Assembly (NCBI RefSeq): GCF_024679245.1
Contig: NC_090183.1
Span: 21,919,355 to 21,983,354, forward strand
DNA: 64,000 nucleotides
Direction of reading: 5' to 3'
DNA from: Pseudorasbora parva
Taxonomy: Eukaryota > Chordata > Actinopteri > Cypriniformes > Gobionidae
Made by a program: the position numbers and the translations under genes. Below are positions 37,382 to 46,000 of this stretch, one piece after another. Numbering within the stretch: position 1 is the first letter of the stretch; each line of letters starts with the position of its first letter. The notes under the pieces are model-generated. The model ran no database searches, was not told where the DNA came from, and saw only the letters and a program-made list of their open reading frames with translations.

Positions 37382-37755
37382 TGTCACATGCCTGTCCTGT
37401 CTTGTGTGCACATGTGGGTTTTGTCATTCTGAGCATGTGCTCATGTAATTGTCTGATCCCTCCCCCCTTGTTATCTGATTAGTGTTTGATTTCTCCCACC
37501 TGTTCCCTCTTGATTTGTTCCCTTTATAAGCTCCTTGTGTTTGTCAGTCTGGATTGGATCCTTGTGTAATGTCTGCGTCTTCCGTCCACCCTGTGAGTCT
37601 GTTGGTTTGTTTAAGTTTGTATTTTTATTATTCTATTATGTGTTTTTCCCCCTCGTGGGTTGTTGTTTTGAGTTTATGTTTTGTTTTTTGTAAATAAATT
37701 ATCATTCTCCTGCACATGAGTCCTCGCACCATTTTCCCTTGTCTGTGACGTGACA
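37382..37755 (+). repeat. 5' LTR of proline-rich LTR element
   Basis: A 374-bp LTR, TGTCACATGCC to GACGTGACA. TATAAG box at 37525-37530; predicted RNA start near 37553-37554, 29 bases on; AATAAA within 37692-37698. The 37-bp segment 37666-37702 is found inverted in the 3' LTR. Confidence 0.88.
37554..37563 (+). promoter_or_regulatory. Predicted RNA start that pairs with the primer site
   Basis: TTGGATCCTT lies 29 bases after the TATAAG box. It is the exact reverse complement of AAGGATCCAA at 37757-37766, one base past the LTR. This repeats the Tf1/sushi layout seen in the chromovirus, with an unrelated sequence. Confidence 0.7.
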
Positions 37756-37756
37756 G

Positions 37757-37766
37757 AAGGATCCAA
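37757..37766 (+). promoter_or_regulatory. Self-priming primer-binding site of proline-rich LTR element
   Basis: AAGGATCCAA one base after the 5' LTR. It does not begin with TGG, so a tRNA primer is unlikely. It pairs over 10 bases with the predicted RNA 5' end at 37554-37563. Confidence 0.7.
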
Positions 37767-37827
37767 CCATAGAGGATTCAGCTAGAGGATTGTTTTTTTT
37801 TTTTTTTTTTTTTTTGCTCTTTGGACT

Positions 37828-38055
37828 ATGGAGCTAACCAGGCACTTACAGGTGATGTGGCAGGTGAACTCTAAATACATCCGCCAACAGGGGGCGGGTG
37901 TAAGAGAGTTCGCCTGCCAATTCCTTATTGAGGTGCATCACCTGTACCTCAATGAGACGGAGAAGGCAGAGGTGTTTAACCTCTGCCTGGACATGCCTCT
38001 CAGCCCCATGGGACTTCTGGGAGTTTGTGGAACAGCTGGACTCAAGTCCCTCTAG
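37828..38055 (+). CDS. Gag-like remnant of proline-rich LTR element
   Basis: A 75-residue frame whose middle, VREFACQFLIEVHHLYLNE, then CLDMPL, resembles part of the capsid region of fish gypsy gag proteins (an xxFAxxF helix, an acidic helix and a C/GLxEP motif). The conserved reading then moves to the +1 frame, where WDFWEFVEQLD follows, and continues into the proline-rich frame. So this frame plus 37928-39556 was probably one protein, or is joined by a frameshift. It may help package the RNA in particles made by a partner element; that role is inferred. Confidence 0.5.
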   Translation: MELTRHLQVMWQVNSKYIRQQGAGVREFACQFLIEVHHLYLNETEKAEVFNLCLDMPLSPMGLLGVCGTAGLKSL

Positions 38056-39556
38056 GACCAGGAGCTGGATAGCTCCGGTGGTTCCTGTTCCGGTGGTCCA
38101 AGTACCAGTGGATCGTATGCCGGTGGTCCCTGTGCCGGTGGACCATGGTCCGGTGGATCGTATTCTGGGGGTCCCAGTTCCAGTGACCCCAATTCCAGTG
38201 GCCCAAGCTCCGGTGGTCTCTAAGAGGAGGAGGAAAAGGAAGGCTCCCTCCGTGCCTGTTCCAGTGGTCCCAGTTCCAGTGGTCCCTGTGCCGGTGGTCC
38301 CAGTGCCGGCGGATCGTATGCCGGTGGTCCCGATTCCGGCGGATCATGTTCCGGTGGTCCCGATTCCGGCGGATCGTATTCCGGTGGTCCCAGTACCGGC
38401 GGATCATGTTCCAGTGGTCCTGAAAAGGAGGAGGAGAAGGAAGTCTCCCTCCGTGCCTGTTCCAGTGGTCTCAGTTCCAGTGGTCCCTGTGCCGTTGGTC
38501 CCACTGCCGGCGGATCGTATGCCGGTGGTCCCAGTGCCGGCGTATCGTGTTCCGGTGGTCCCAATGCTGGCGGATCGTATTCCGGTGGTCCCAGTGCCGG
38601 GGGATCATGTTCTGGTGGTCCCAATGCTGGCGGATCGTGTTCCGGGTTTCCCTGTGTCGGTGGATCGTGTTCCGGTGGTCCCTGTGCTGGTGGATCGTAT
38701 TCCGGTGGTCCCTGTGCCGGTGGACTCTGTTCCGGTGGACGCCGCTGGGCAGGAGATGCCTCCCAGGCGCCCTGCTCTCACCGTGCCTCCCAGGCGTCCA
38801 GCTCTCACCGCGCCTCCCAGGCGTCCAGCTCTCACCGCGCCTCCCAGGCGTCCAGCTCTCACCGCGCCTCCCAGGCGTCCAGCTCTCACCGCGCCTCCCA
38901 GGCGTCCAGCTCTCACCGCGCCCCCCAGGCGTCCAGTTCTCACCGCGCCTCCCAGGCATCCAGGTCTCACCGCGCCTCCCAGGCGTCCTGCTCTCCATGC
39001 GCCGCTGAGGCGTCCTGCTCTACCTGCGCCGCCCTGGCTGCCTGAACTCTACGGGCCGCCCTGGCCACTTGAACATGGTGAGCCTCCCGAACTCGGCGGG
39101 CCGCCCTGGCCATTCGAACTTTGTGGGCCACCATGGCCTCCTGAACTTTTTGATTTCCTTGTCCCTCCCTTGTTTACCCCTCCCTTGTCTGTTCCTTCCT
39201 TGTCTGTTTCCCCTTTCCCTCCCGTCCCGCCCTGGTCCGTCCCTCCCGTCCCGCCCTGGTCCGTCCCGCCCTGGTCTGTCCCTCCCGTCCCGCCCTGGTG
39301 CGTCCCTCCCGTCACGCCCTGGTGTGTCCCTCCCGTCACGCTCTGGTGCGTCCCTCCCGTGCCCCCCTGGTCTGTCCCTTCCGTCCCGCCCTGGTCTGTC
39401 CCTCCCCTCCCGTCCCGCCCTGGTCTGTCTCTCCCGTCCCGCCCTGGTCTGTCCCGCCCTGGTCTGTCCCTCCCGTCCCTCCCTGACCTGTCCCTCCCGT
39501 CCCTCCCTGGTCTGTCCCTCCCATCCCTAGTGGAGCGTCTGGTAGCCGCTCCTTAA
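37928..39556 (+). CDS. Proline-rich tandem-repeat ORF of the LTR element
   Basis: An open frame of 542 codons, ending just before the polypurine tract. It has three blocks. The first (to about 38740) is VPVVPVP-type repeats broken by two basic SKRRRKRK/KRRRRRK segments that look like nuclear or RNA-binding signals. The second (about 38755-39010) is a 27-bp array coding PPRRPALTA, at least nine units. The third (about 39160-39530) repeats VPPWS units. No enzyme motif is present. The reading frame near its start overlaps the gag-like remnant, and the first residues (to about 38000) may not be real. Function unknown. A related ORF occurs in the second copy, which argues that the repeats belong to the element. 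Confidence 0.55.
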   Translation: MRCITCTSMRRRRQRCLTSAWTCLSAPWDFWEFVEQLDSSPSRTRSWIAPVVPVPVVQVPVDRMPVVPVPVDHGPVDRILGVPVPVTPIPVAQAPVVSKRRRKRKAPSVPVPVVPVPVVPVPVVPVPADRMPVVPIPADHVPVVPIPADRIPVVPVPADHVPVVLKRRRRRKSPSVPVPVVSVPVVPVPLVPLPADRMPVVPVPAYRVPVVPMLADRIPVVPVPGDHVLVVPMLADRVPGFPVSVDRVPVVPVLVDRIPVVPVPVDSVPVDAAGQEMPPRRPALTVPPRRPALTAPPRRPALTAPPRRPALTAPPRRPALTAPPRRPALTAPPRRPVLTAPPRHPGLTAPPRRPALHAPLRRPALPAPPWLPELYGPPWPLEHGEPPELGGPPWPFELCGPPWPPELFDFLVPPLFTPPLSVPSLSVSPFPPVPPWSVPPVPPWSVPPWSVPPVPPWCVPPVTPWCVPPVTLWCVPPVPPWSVPSVPPWSVPPLPSRPGLSLPSRPGLSRPGLSLPSLPDLSLPSLPGLSLPSLVERLVAAP

Positions 39557-39567
39557 GGAGGGGGTAG

Positions 39568-39936
39568 TGTCACATGTCTGTCCTGTCAAGTGTGCACATG
39601 TGGGTTTTGTCATTCTGAGCATGTGCTCATGTAATTGTCTGATCCCTCCCCCCTTGTTATCTGATTAGTGTTTGATTTCTCCCACCTGTTCCCTCTTAAT
39701 TTGTTCCCTTTATAGCTCCTTGTGTTTGTCAGTCTGGATTGGATCCTTGTGTAATGTCTGCGTCTTCCGTCCTCCCTGTGAGTCTGTTGGTTTGTTTAAG
39801 TTTGTATTTTTATTATTCTATTATGTGTTTTTCCCCCTCGTGGGTTGTTGATAATTTATTTACATAAAACAAAACAAACTCAAAACATTCTCCTGCACGA
39901 GTCCTCGCACCATTTTCCCTTGCCTGTGATGTGACA
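39568..39936 (+). repeat. 3' LTR of proline-rich LTR element, with microinversion
   Basis: A 369-bp LTR, TGTCACATGTC to GATGTGACA. Bases 39851-39885 are the inverse of 37666-37702 in the 5' LTR, which puts AATAAA on the wrong strand here. Other changes are scattered substitutions and small deletions, including TATAAG to TATAG. Confidence 0.88.
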
Positions 39937-40079
39937 ATATGGTGATAAGTAAGTTATATTTAGCAGTATAGACAACAAATAAAATCAGCTATAGCTACAA
40001 ATTATTCAGCAGGCAGCAGAATCTCTTTACTATACATGAAACAATTTATACTATTCAAATCAATTGACTGATTGTTAGG

Positions 40080-40307
40080 CTCCATTAACTAGGTCTGACC
40101 ATCAACCGGAACTGGGAGCACTTCCCATAACACCTGATGTACTCTTTACATCATAAAAAGAGTGGCATCTATGCTTATGTTAGTTTCTCTGTTTATTCCG
40201 AGTTTACTGAAGTCTGCCGGATCAGGGCCATATCCAGATCAGACCAGATCAGCACCTTGACTGAACCTGGTTTCTCCCAAGGTTTATTTTTCTCCATTAT
40301 GCCTTTA
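40080..40307 (+). repeat. L2-type LINE 3' UTR, left part
   Basis: Contains CCGGAACTGGGAGCACTTCC, AGAGTGGCATCTATGC and TTTCTCCCAAGG, in the order found in other LINE 3' UTR copies of this window (62.5-63.4 kb). It seems to resume at 46725 after a nested insertion and end in GTAAAAGCGCTATG. Confidence 0.65.
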
Positions 40308-40605
40308 TAGTAGCCTGACGTGGTCATACTCAATTCTAGTCAGAATATGAGTCTGAAACTGCTCCATTGGGCTGTGATTATAAGGCGTGTTTCAACCAAA
40401 CCAGGAAAGACCTCGACTGGATAGAGCTACAACCAATCAGATCAACAAACCGATGCATTGTCAAATGTCAACAGAGCTCAACTGCACTGTATTGTCAAGT
40501 ACGCGTTATTCCCGCAGGTTGTTCTCTATTTTCACAGGTTTAAGCGACTATTATGTGATATATAGACCCATGAGTGAGAATTTTAGCAGGCAATCATGCC
40601 AAAAT

Positions 40606-40923
40606 AACGTACTCGGTTACTTTCGTAACCTCGGTTCCCTGAGAGAGAGGATCGAGTATTACGTATGGGAAAAACTCCTTTTCTCGAGAATATGAAGCAA
40701 AACTTTAATAAAGGTATCCATGTAAAGCGCAGTGCCGCTGAACGGCCATAGCTCAGCGCGAGGAGCGCTCTGATTGGCCGGGCCACGGCAACTGCATGAA
40801 CCTATGGTGAGGCGGCTGAGAGGAACGAGCCAATGGGGGGCGTTCCAGAAGCCCGCCGAAAAAAGGTGCTTATATTTGCATACAGGAGGCTATATAAAGC
40901 CCTGATTTCGCCATAGGTGTCAG
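40606..40923 (-). repeat. DIRS inverted terminal repeat, 3' end
   Basis: Outer end reads AACGTACTCGGTTAC. The inner 260 bp match the inverse of 46001-46260. The outer part is longer than that of the other repeat, the asymmetry typical of DIRS ends. Contains a TATATAA box. Confidence 0.88.
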
Positions 40924-40974
40924 GTTTTTAGATCGACTGAAGCGATACCTGAGAAGCATAAACACGGCACGGAA

Positions 40975-41070
40975 CGTAATACTCGTTCCTCTCTCTCAGG
41001 GAACCGAGGTTACGAAAGTAACCGAGTACGTTCCCTTTCGAGAGAGGTTCCTCGTATTACGTATGGGAAC
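40975..41070 (-). repeat. DIRS internal complementary region
   Basis: 40975-41030 is the inverse of the left end (40608-40663, one mismatch in 56). 41030-41070 is the inverse of the right end (about 46252-46292). The two meet at GTT (41030-41032). This region is the template for joining the ends into a circular intermediate in the DIRS replication model. Confidence 0.9.
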
Positions 41071-41294
41071 ACAATGTAAAGCGCCGTGTGTGCTGACTGA
41101 CCCAGTATGCCCAAAGCACATGTAAATAACCCCCGAGACACCGAAGAGGCGGCTATAAGGGGGGATGAAGAACCGGAAGAGTCGGTTCGTTTGATCGGAC
41201 ATAGTCGGATCTTATGATAAATGAAAAGTGCTTAAGGACTGATGTGTACAGGCCAAAACTAAAGGCAATCTGTTTACCAGGGTCAAGATAGAGC

Positions 41295-42323
41295 CTAGAT
41301 GGAGCGAAGCCCTGCTTGTAGAGCTGGAACCTCCAATTTATAGAATCTGATAAAAGTGGACGGAGAGGCCCAGCCTGCCGCCGCACAGATATCTTCCAAA
41401 GAAATGCCACACGACCAAGCCCAAGATGAGGCCATGCCTCTAGTGGAGTGGGCTTTAACGCCTATAGGGCAAGTCAGGTTTTTAGACTCATATGCCAGCG
41501 AGATAGCGTCCACTATCCAGTGTGAGAGTCTTTGCTTCGTGACAGCACAACCTTTAGTGCGGCCGCCGAAGCAGACAAACAGCTGGTCCGACTGCCTGAA
41601 GGGGGAGGAGCGCTCCAGATACAGTCTCAAAGCTCTGACCGGGCAGAGTAGATTCGCGTCCTGTTCACCCTGAGATGCGGGTAAAGGAAGCAGAGTAATA
41701 ACCTGTGCTCTAAAAGGGGTAGAAAGCACTTTGGGTATAAAACCATGTCTCGGTTTAAGAACAACTTTGGAGTTGTTGGGCCCGAACTCGAGACAGGACG
41801 GACTCACTGAGAGTGCGTGTAAGTCACTCACACGTTTAACCGAGGCCAGAGCCAGCAGAAACGCAGTTTTGAGTGATAAAAGCTTTATGGTCGCGGTCTG
41901 GAGAGGCTCGAAGGGGGGACCCTTCATAGCGTCTAGAACCACCGCGAGGTCCCAAATAGGGACCGAAGGGGGGCGAGGGGGGTTCAATCTCCTGGCCCCT
42001 TTAAGAAAACGTACAATGAGCTCACTTTTCCCTAGTGAATGTCCCGCGACCTGAGCGTGGTTAGCTGCTATGGCGGCGACATAAACTTTGAGCGTGGAGG
42101 GGGAACGACCCGCGTCCAGTAGCTCTTGGAGAAAAGCGAGCACTTCTGTTGTTTCGCATGAGCGTGCGTCGATATTTCGGACGGCACACCAGTTAGAAAA
42201 CACTGACCACTTCAGAGTATAGAGCCGCCTCGTCGAGGGGGCTCTAGCTTCCGCTATAGTGTTCATAACTCTGTCAGAGAGGTTTCCCGATACCAGTTGA
42301 TGGGCCATACGTGGAGGGCCCAT
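41295..42323 (-). CDS. DIRS tyrosine recombinase
   Basis: A 342-residue protein from the ATG at 42323, which would insert the circular DNA copy without target duplication. The open frame extends upstream to 42740, but that part overlaps RT/RNase H and lacks recombinase features. It has a core-binding domain (around APSTRRLYTLKW) and a catalytic domain with Arg in SVKRVSDL, the H-x-x-R box in AHSTRGMA, a Trp in AAAGWAS in the second His/Trp position, and the nucleophilic Tyr in FIRFYKLE. All four catalytic positions are present, so the enzyme looks functional. It overlaps the end of the RT frame by about 60 bases. Confidence 0.9.
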   Translation of the reverse strand: MGPPRMAHQLVSGNLSDRVMNTIAEARAPSTRRLYTLKWSVFSNWCAVRNIDARSCETTEVLAFLQELLDAGRSPSTLKVYVAAIAANHAQVAGHSLGKSELIVRFLKGARRLNPPRPPSVPIWDLAVVLDAMKGPPFEPLQTATIKLLSLKTAFLLALASVKRVSDLHALSVSPSCLEFGPNNSKVVLKPRHGFIPKVLSTPFRAQVITLLPLPASQGEQDANLLCPVRALRLYLERSSPFRQSDQLFVCFGGRTKGCAVTKQRLSHWIVDAISLAYESKNLTCPIGVKAHSTRGMASSWAWSCGISLEDICAAAGWASPSTFIRFYKLEVPALQAGLRSI

Positions 42324-44263
42324 AGTTCGGGACTGGGATGCCAGATCCCCCCCTTCGCCTGCGTGAGGAGGTCTTTCCTCAGCGGAATGGGCCATGTGGC
42401 TGTGTCTGACAGCTGGATCAGATCGGAGAACCACGTTCGGTTCCTCCAGAGCGGGGCTATTAAAAGCACCGCGGATGCTGTCTCCCTGATTTTCTTGATG
42501 GTTTGTGGTAGCATCGCGATCGGGGGGAAAGCATACAGCGGGAGACTGGGCCAGACATGGGCCAGGGCATCCCTGCGTTTGGAGAAAAATATTGGGCAGT
42601 GAGTGTTGTCTTCTGAGGCGAAGAGATCCACTTTCGCTCTGCCGAAGGTGTTCCAAATTCCAAAAAGAGAACCGTTTGCGGGTGAAGAGACCATTCCCCT
42701 GGGGGAATGGTTCTCCTGGATAACATATCCGGACCCACATTCAGAATACCTGGCACGTGAGCCGCCCTCAGGGAGCTCAGGTTGTGCTCTGCCCATAAAA
42801 GGAGATGCTTCGCCATGCAGTGAAGGGAATATGATCTCAGGCCACCCTGGCGGTTTATGTACGCTACCACCGACATGTTGTCTGAACGAACCAAGACGTG
42901 GTGGTTCTTTATATGTGGAAGGAAAGCTCTCAGCGATAAGGCGAACGTTTTGACAACGCTGTGGCTCACTTTGACGGGAAAACGGCCCCATTTCCATGCA
43001 TAAGGAGGGACACGGGCGCGTAGCCAACGCTGGAGGGGACGCATGTGTAGCAGTCCCAGCCTGAGCACTGACGATGCCGAGGCCATAAGGCCGAGCACTC
43101 TCTGAAAGTGTTTCAGGGGAACGCGAGTTCCGGCTTTGAATGAAGTCGCCATGTTCTGGACGGATAGCACGCTGTGACTTTAGCCGCGCGTTCATGAGTC
43201 TCGAGTCTAGAACAATGCCCAGAAAAGATATCTTTTGAGTGGGTGACATCGAGCTCTTGGCGATATTGATCCTGAGACCCAAACAGTCTAAATGGTTGAG
43301 GAGCCAGGATCTGTGTGTTAGTAGTTCTGCTCGAGACTGGGCTATCACTAGCCAGTCGTCGAGGTAGTTGAGCACCCGCATCCCTTTCAGCCTGAGCGGG
43401 GCTAATGCCGCGTCCATACATTTCGTAAACGTGCGGGGCGCCAGGGATAAGCCGAATGGCAGGACCGTGTACTGATAAGCCTGCCCCTCGAAGGCGAATC
43501 TCAAGAATGGCCTGTGGTGGGGGGCTACCTCCACATGAAAGTACGCATCTTTCAGATCTATCGTGAAAAACCAGTCCCCAGGGCGAATGTGCGCGAGGAT
43601 CTGTTTCACCGTTAGCATTTTGAACGAGCGAGTCATTAGAGCTTTGTTCAAATGCCTTAGATCTAGGATGGGCCTGAGCTCTCCGTCCTTCTTCGGAACG
43701 AGAAAGTATCGGCTGTAGAAGCCCGACTCGCTTTTGGAAGGGGGGACGGGCTCCACCGCTCCCTTCTCTACCAGTTTCAAAATCTCGGTGCGAAGCACGT
43801 GACTGACGCTGCTTCTCACCGAGGTCTCGACCACGGCGCGAAAGCGCGGGGGCCTGCGAACGAACTGTAGCGAGTAGCCCCTTTTTACTATGTTCATAAC
43901 CCAATTTGATACCCCGGGCATGGCTTGCCAGGCCTGAGCCCAACACGATAGCGGCTGGAGCCGGCGCGGATAAGGGTCGCCTACTAGAGGGAACTCGGTA
44001 GCGCTGCCATTTTGTGCTTGAGACATAGAGGGGGTAGTGCTTATGTGTGGCGGCGTGCACTGTGGAGTGGGCGCCGGGACATTTATAGCATGGGTGGGAG
44101 GGGTGAATGAGTGTAGGAGTGCAGACTGATGTGTGGGCACATTTACTACAGAGAAAAAGCTCTTTTTGAGATTTATTTGGGTCGCCGTGATAACGGCGTT
44201 TGTGTGCAGGCGAGTGCGTTTGACAACGGGCTCGTTGGCTGCTAAACTGAGGTCGGCAGTCAC
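42263..44263 (-). CDS. DIRS reverse transcriptase/RNase H (with two frameshifts)
   Basis: A frame of 666 codons, opening with GTG, so the true start is uncertain. RT blocks include LVPKKDGELRPILDLRHLN, WFFTIDLKDAYFHV, LPFGLSLAP and the active site YLDD at about residues 300-303. RNase H is read in another frame (about 43170-42680): SDNMSVVAYINRQGG and HVPGILNVGPDMLSR. The conserved C-terminal FGRAKVDLFAS then returns in the first frame. So one indel near 43150 and a second near 42660 offset each other, and RNase H is lost from a straight translation. The element is therefore slightly damaged despite its open frame. Confidence 0.85.
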   Translation of the reverse strand: MTADLSLAANEPVVKRTRLHTNAVITATQINLKKSFFSVVNVPTHQSALLHSFTPPTHAINVPAPTPQCTPPHISTTPSMSQAQNGSATEFPLVGDPYPRRLQPLSCWAQAWQAMPGVSNWVMNIVKRGYSLQFVRRPPRFRAVVETSVRSSVSHVLRTEILKLVEKGAVEPVPPSKSESGFYSRYFLVPKKDGELRPILDLRHLNKALMTRSFKMLTVKQILAHIRPGDWFFTIDLKDAYFHVEVAPHHRPFLRFAFEGQAYQYTVLPFGLSLAPRTFTKCMDAALAPLRLKGMRVLNYLDDWLVIAQSRAELLTHRSWLLNHLDCLGLRINIAKSSMSPTQKISFLGIVLDSRLMNARLKSQRAIRPEHGDFIQSRNSRSPETLSESARPYGLGIVSAQAGTATHASPPALATRPCPSLCMEMGPFSRQSEPQRCQNVRLIAESFPSTYKEPPRLGSFRQHVGGSVHKPPGWPEIIFPSLHGEASPFMGRAQPELPEGGSRARYSECGSGYVIQENHSPRGMVSSPANGSLFGIWNTFGRAKVDLFASEDNTHCPIFFSKRRDALAHVWPSLPLYAFPPIAMLPQTIKKIRETASAVLLIAPLWRNRTWFSDLIQLSDTATWPIPLRKDLLTQAKGGIWHPSPELWALHVWPINWYRETSLTEL

Positions 44264-44375
44264 CTGGGTGCAGGGAACTGGGAGACCGGGAGGGAGAGAT
44301 GGGGGTCCGGCCGAGGCGAGACCTGACCATCTCCTTTATATCCCTGCGGCTAGGACGGCTTCGGAGGCTCGGGTT

Positions 44376-45809
44376 TCAACACAAGCCTGGGTCGAGGTCC
44401 CCGGCGTTCAGGCCGACTGCTGCGGTTCGCGGAGCGGGAACGTTGGCGCGGTCCAGAAGAGGAGCGAGGCCGGGAAGGTGGCTCTGCCGGCTTAACGGGT
44501 TGAGAAGGCGGGGGTCTACCTCAAAAGAGCGTCCCTGGCCTGAAGACGAGCTGGAGCGCTTAGGCAGGAAATGCCTCATAGCCTGCGAAGCCTTTTGCGC
44601 TTCAGTGAAACGCTCCGCGAAACCCACGACTGACGGGCCGAAGAGACCGGTAGTGGAGATGGGGGCGTCGAAAAAGGAGGCTTTATCCGCGTCCTTCATC
44701 TCGGTCAAATTCAGCCAAAGGTGCCTCTCTAAGACCGTCAGGTTAGCCATATTTTTCCCGATGGCTTGTGCAGTGGCTTTAGTGGCGCGAAGGGCCAAGT
44801 CCGTCGCGCTGCGGAGGTCCTTCAAAACATCGGAGTCGGGGACAGACTCATCCAAGGAGCGGAGAAGTCTGGCCTGGAACACCTGAAGGACAGCCATGGT
44901 GTGAAGGGCCGCGGAAGCCTGGCCAGCGGAGGCATATGCCCGGCCAGCGAGAGCAGAAGTGGTGCGGCAGGGCTTGGACGGGTGCTGAGCCCTGGACTGC
45001 CATCCTCTGGAGGAGGAGGGCGGGCAGAGGTGCGCAGCGACAGCCTCCTCGAGGGGTGGAAGAGACTCATAGCCTTTTTCCTTAGCGCCGTCGACAACGG
45101 AGAGCGCTGGGGAAAAGGCGGATCTGGCGCGAGCAGAGTAGGGCGACTTCCACGACTTCGTAAGCTCGTCGTGTACCTCAGGGAAGAAAGGCGCGGGCTT
45201 CTGAGGAGAAGAGAGGCGGCGGCTTTCCAGGAACCACTCGTCCAATCTGCTGCGCGTTGGCTCATCGGGCTGGGACCACTCGAGCCCGAGGTCTTCCACG
45301 GCCCTGGAGAGCACGCGGATGAGTTCCGCGTCGACGTTAGATTTGGCGCTCGTGGCGGTCTGCGTCGAAGCGGGGGGCTCCGAGACAGAAGCTGACCACT
45401 CGCTACCAGAAGCGGCTGTGGAGAGGCTGTCCTCATCATCCTCTGGCGACGGGCCACCGAAGGAAACCGAACAGGCCGCTGCATGAGAGGGACGCTGTTT
45501 CTCCTGGGTGAAGGTGACCGGCGATGGCGAGGCACGCGGGGAGTCATCCGGCGTGCAGTCGCCAGACCGTTCCGGCAGCCTCTGGTTGCGGCGTTTCTTG
45601 CGGCGCGGCCCAGCGGCAGGAGGAGGGACCTGGTCGAAGGTGGCGAGGCGAGCCCGAAGGGTCTGCAGCGCCATCTCATCGCACTCGGGGCAGCCGCCCT
45701 GAGAGAGTGCGAGCTGCGCGTGGTCCCGTCCAAGGCATGCCACGCAGATGACGTGACGGTCGCCGCCAAGGAGAGGAGCTCTGCAAGAGCCGCAGGAAAT
45801 GCGAGGCAT
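44376..45809 (-). CDS. gag: DIRS gag-like ORF1
   Basis: A 477-residue protein from the ATG at 45809. The frame is open further to a GTG at 46007, but that lies about where transcription would start (TATA box at 46026-46033), so I prefer the internal Met. The N-terminus has a Cys/His cluster (CGSCRAPL, CVACLGRDH, CPEC) that looks zinc-binding. A basic stretch GPRRKKRRNQR follows, then a Ser/Pro/acidic linker. The C-terminal half resembles the domain shared by DIRS gag proteins and vertebrate LAP2-alpha (for example PFFPEVHDELTKSWKSPYSA). It would form the particle and bind RNA. Confidence 0.82.
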   Translation of the reverse strand: MPRISCGSCRAPLLGGDRHVICVACLGRDHAQLALSQGGCPECDEMALQTLRARLATFDQVPPPAAGPRRKKRRNQRLPERSGDCTPDDSPRASPSPVTFTQEKQRPSHAAACSVSFGGPSPEDDEDSLSTAASGSEWSASVSEPPASTQTATSAKSNVDAELIRVLSRAVEDLGLEWSQPDEPTRSRLDEWFLESRRLSSPQKPAPFFPEVHDELTKSWKSPYSARARSAFSPALSVVDGAKEKGYESLPPLEEAVAAHLCPPSSSRGWQSRAQHPSKPCRTTSALAGRAYASAGQASAALHTMAVLQVFQARLLRSLDESVPDSDVLKDLRSATDLALRATKATAQAIGKNMANLTVLERHLWLNLTEMKDADKASFFDAPISTTGLFGPSVVGFAERFTEAQKASQAMRHFLPKRSSSSSGQGRSFEVDPRLLNPLSRQSHLPGLAPLLDRANVPAPRTAAVGLNAGDLDPGLC

Positions 45810-46000
45810 TTGAAACAACGCCCCGCGCTCTTTTAGGAGAAGAGAGTTTAAAAGGATACGATCGCCGGATGGCGTAGCTGGAACGGCAGAGAAGGCGGAG
45901 AGGGAGTCCGTCGTCCTCAGCTGCAGGTTCCGCTGGTGCCTTTTCGACGGCGGTTGCTTCTTCCGGAGGTCAGCGAAGGTATCGCTGAAGGAGATAAAAT

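Larger units (their letters stand above)
37382..39936 (+). mobile_element. Non-autonomous LTR retrotransposon with proline-rich ORF, copy 1
   Basis: A 2,555-bp element with LTRs at 37382-37755 and 39568-39936 and the 5-bp duplication ATATG (37377-37381, 39937-39941). It has a short gag-like segment and a long proline-rich repeat ORF, but no protease, RT or integrase. A polypurine tract AAGGAGGGGGTAG precedes the 3' LTR. It must use enzymes from another element. A second, 5'-truncated copy lies at about 53335-55185. Confidence 0.88.
36625..40060 (-). mobile_element. CR1/L2-clade LINE 5' fragment, split by an LTR element
   Basis: A minus-strand fragment of the LINE family at 19.1 kb. ORF1 lies at 36625-37130 and its 5' UTR continues to 37376 and, past the LTR insertion (37382-39936), at 39942-40060. 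The 3' part is missing beyond mid-ORF1. The ATATG duplication on both sides of the LTR element confirms the order of insertion. Confidence 0.75.

Noticed and set aside
38220..38998. Minus-strand frames of 121-175 codons within the proline-rich element
   Set aside because: Tandem repeats with few stop codons keep several frames open on both strands. The plus frame is preferred because it follows gag and precedes the polypurine tract.
37928..39556. A host proline-rich or collagen-like gene
   Set aside because: It lies between two LTRs with a target duplication and has a second copy in a related element, so it belongs to the retroelement.
44133..45836. Plus-strand frames of up to 209 codons opposite the DIRS gag
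   Set aside because: GC-rich antisense shadows without known motifs; gag and RT are on the minus strand.
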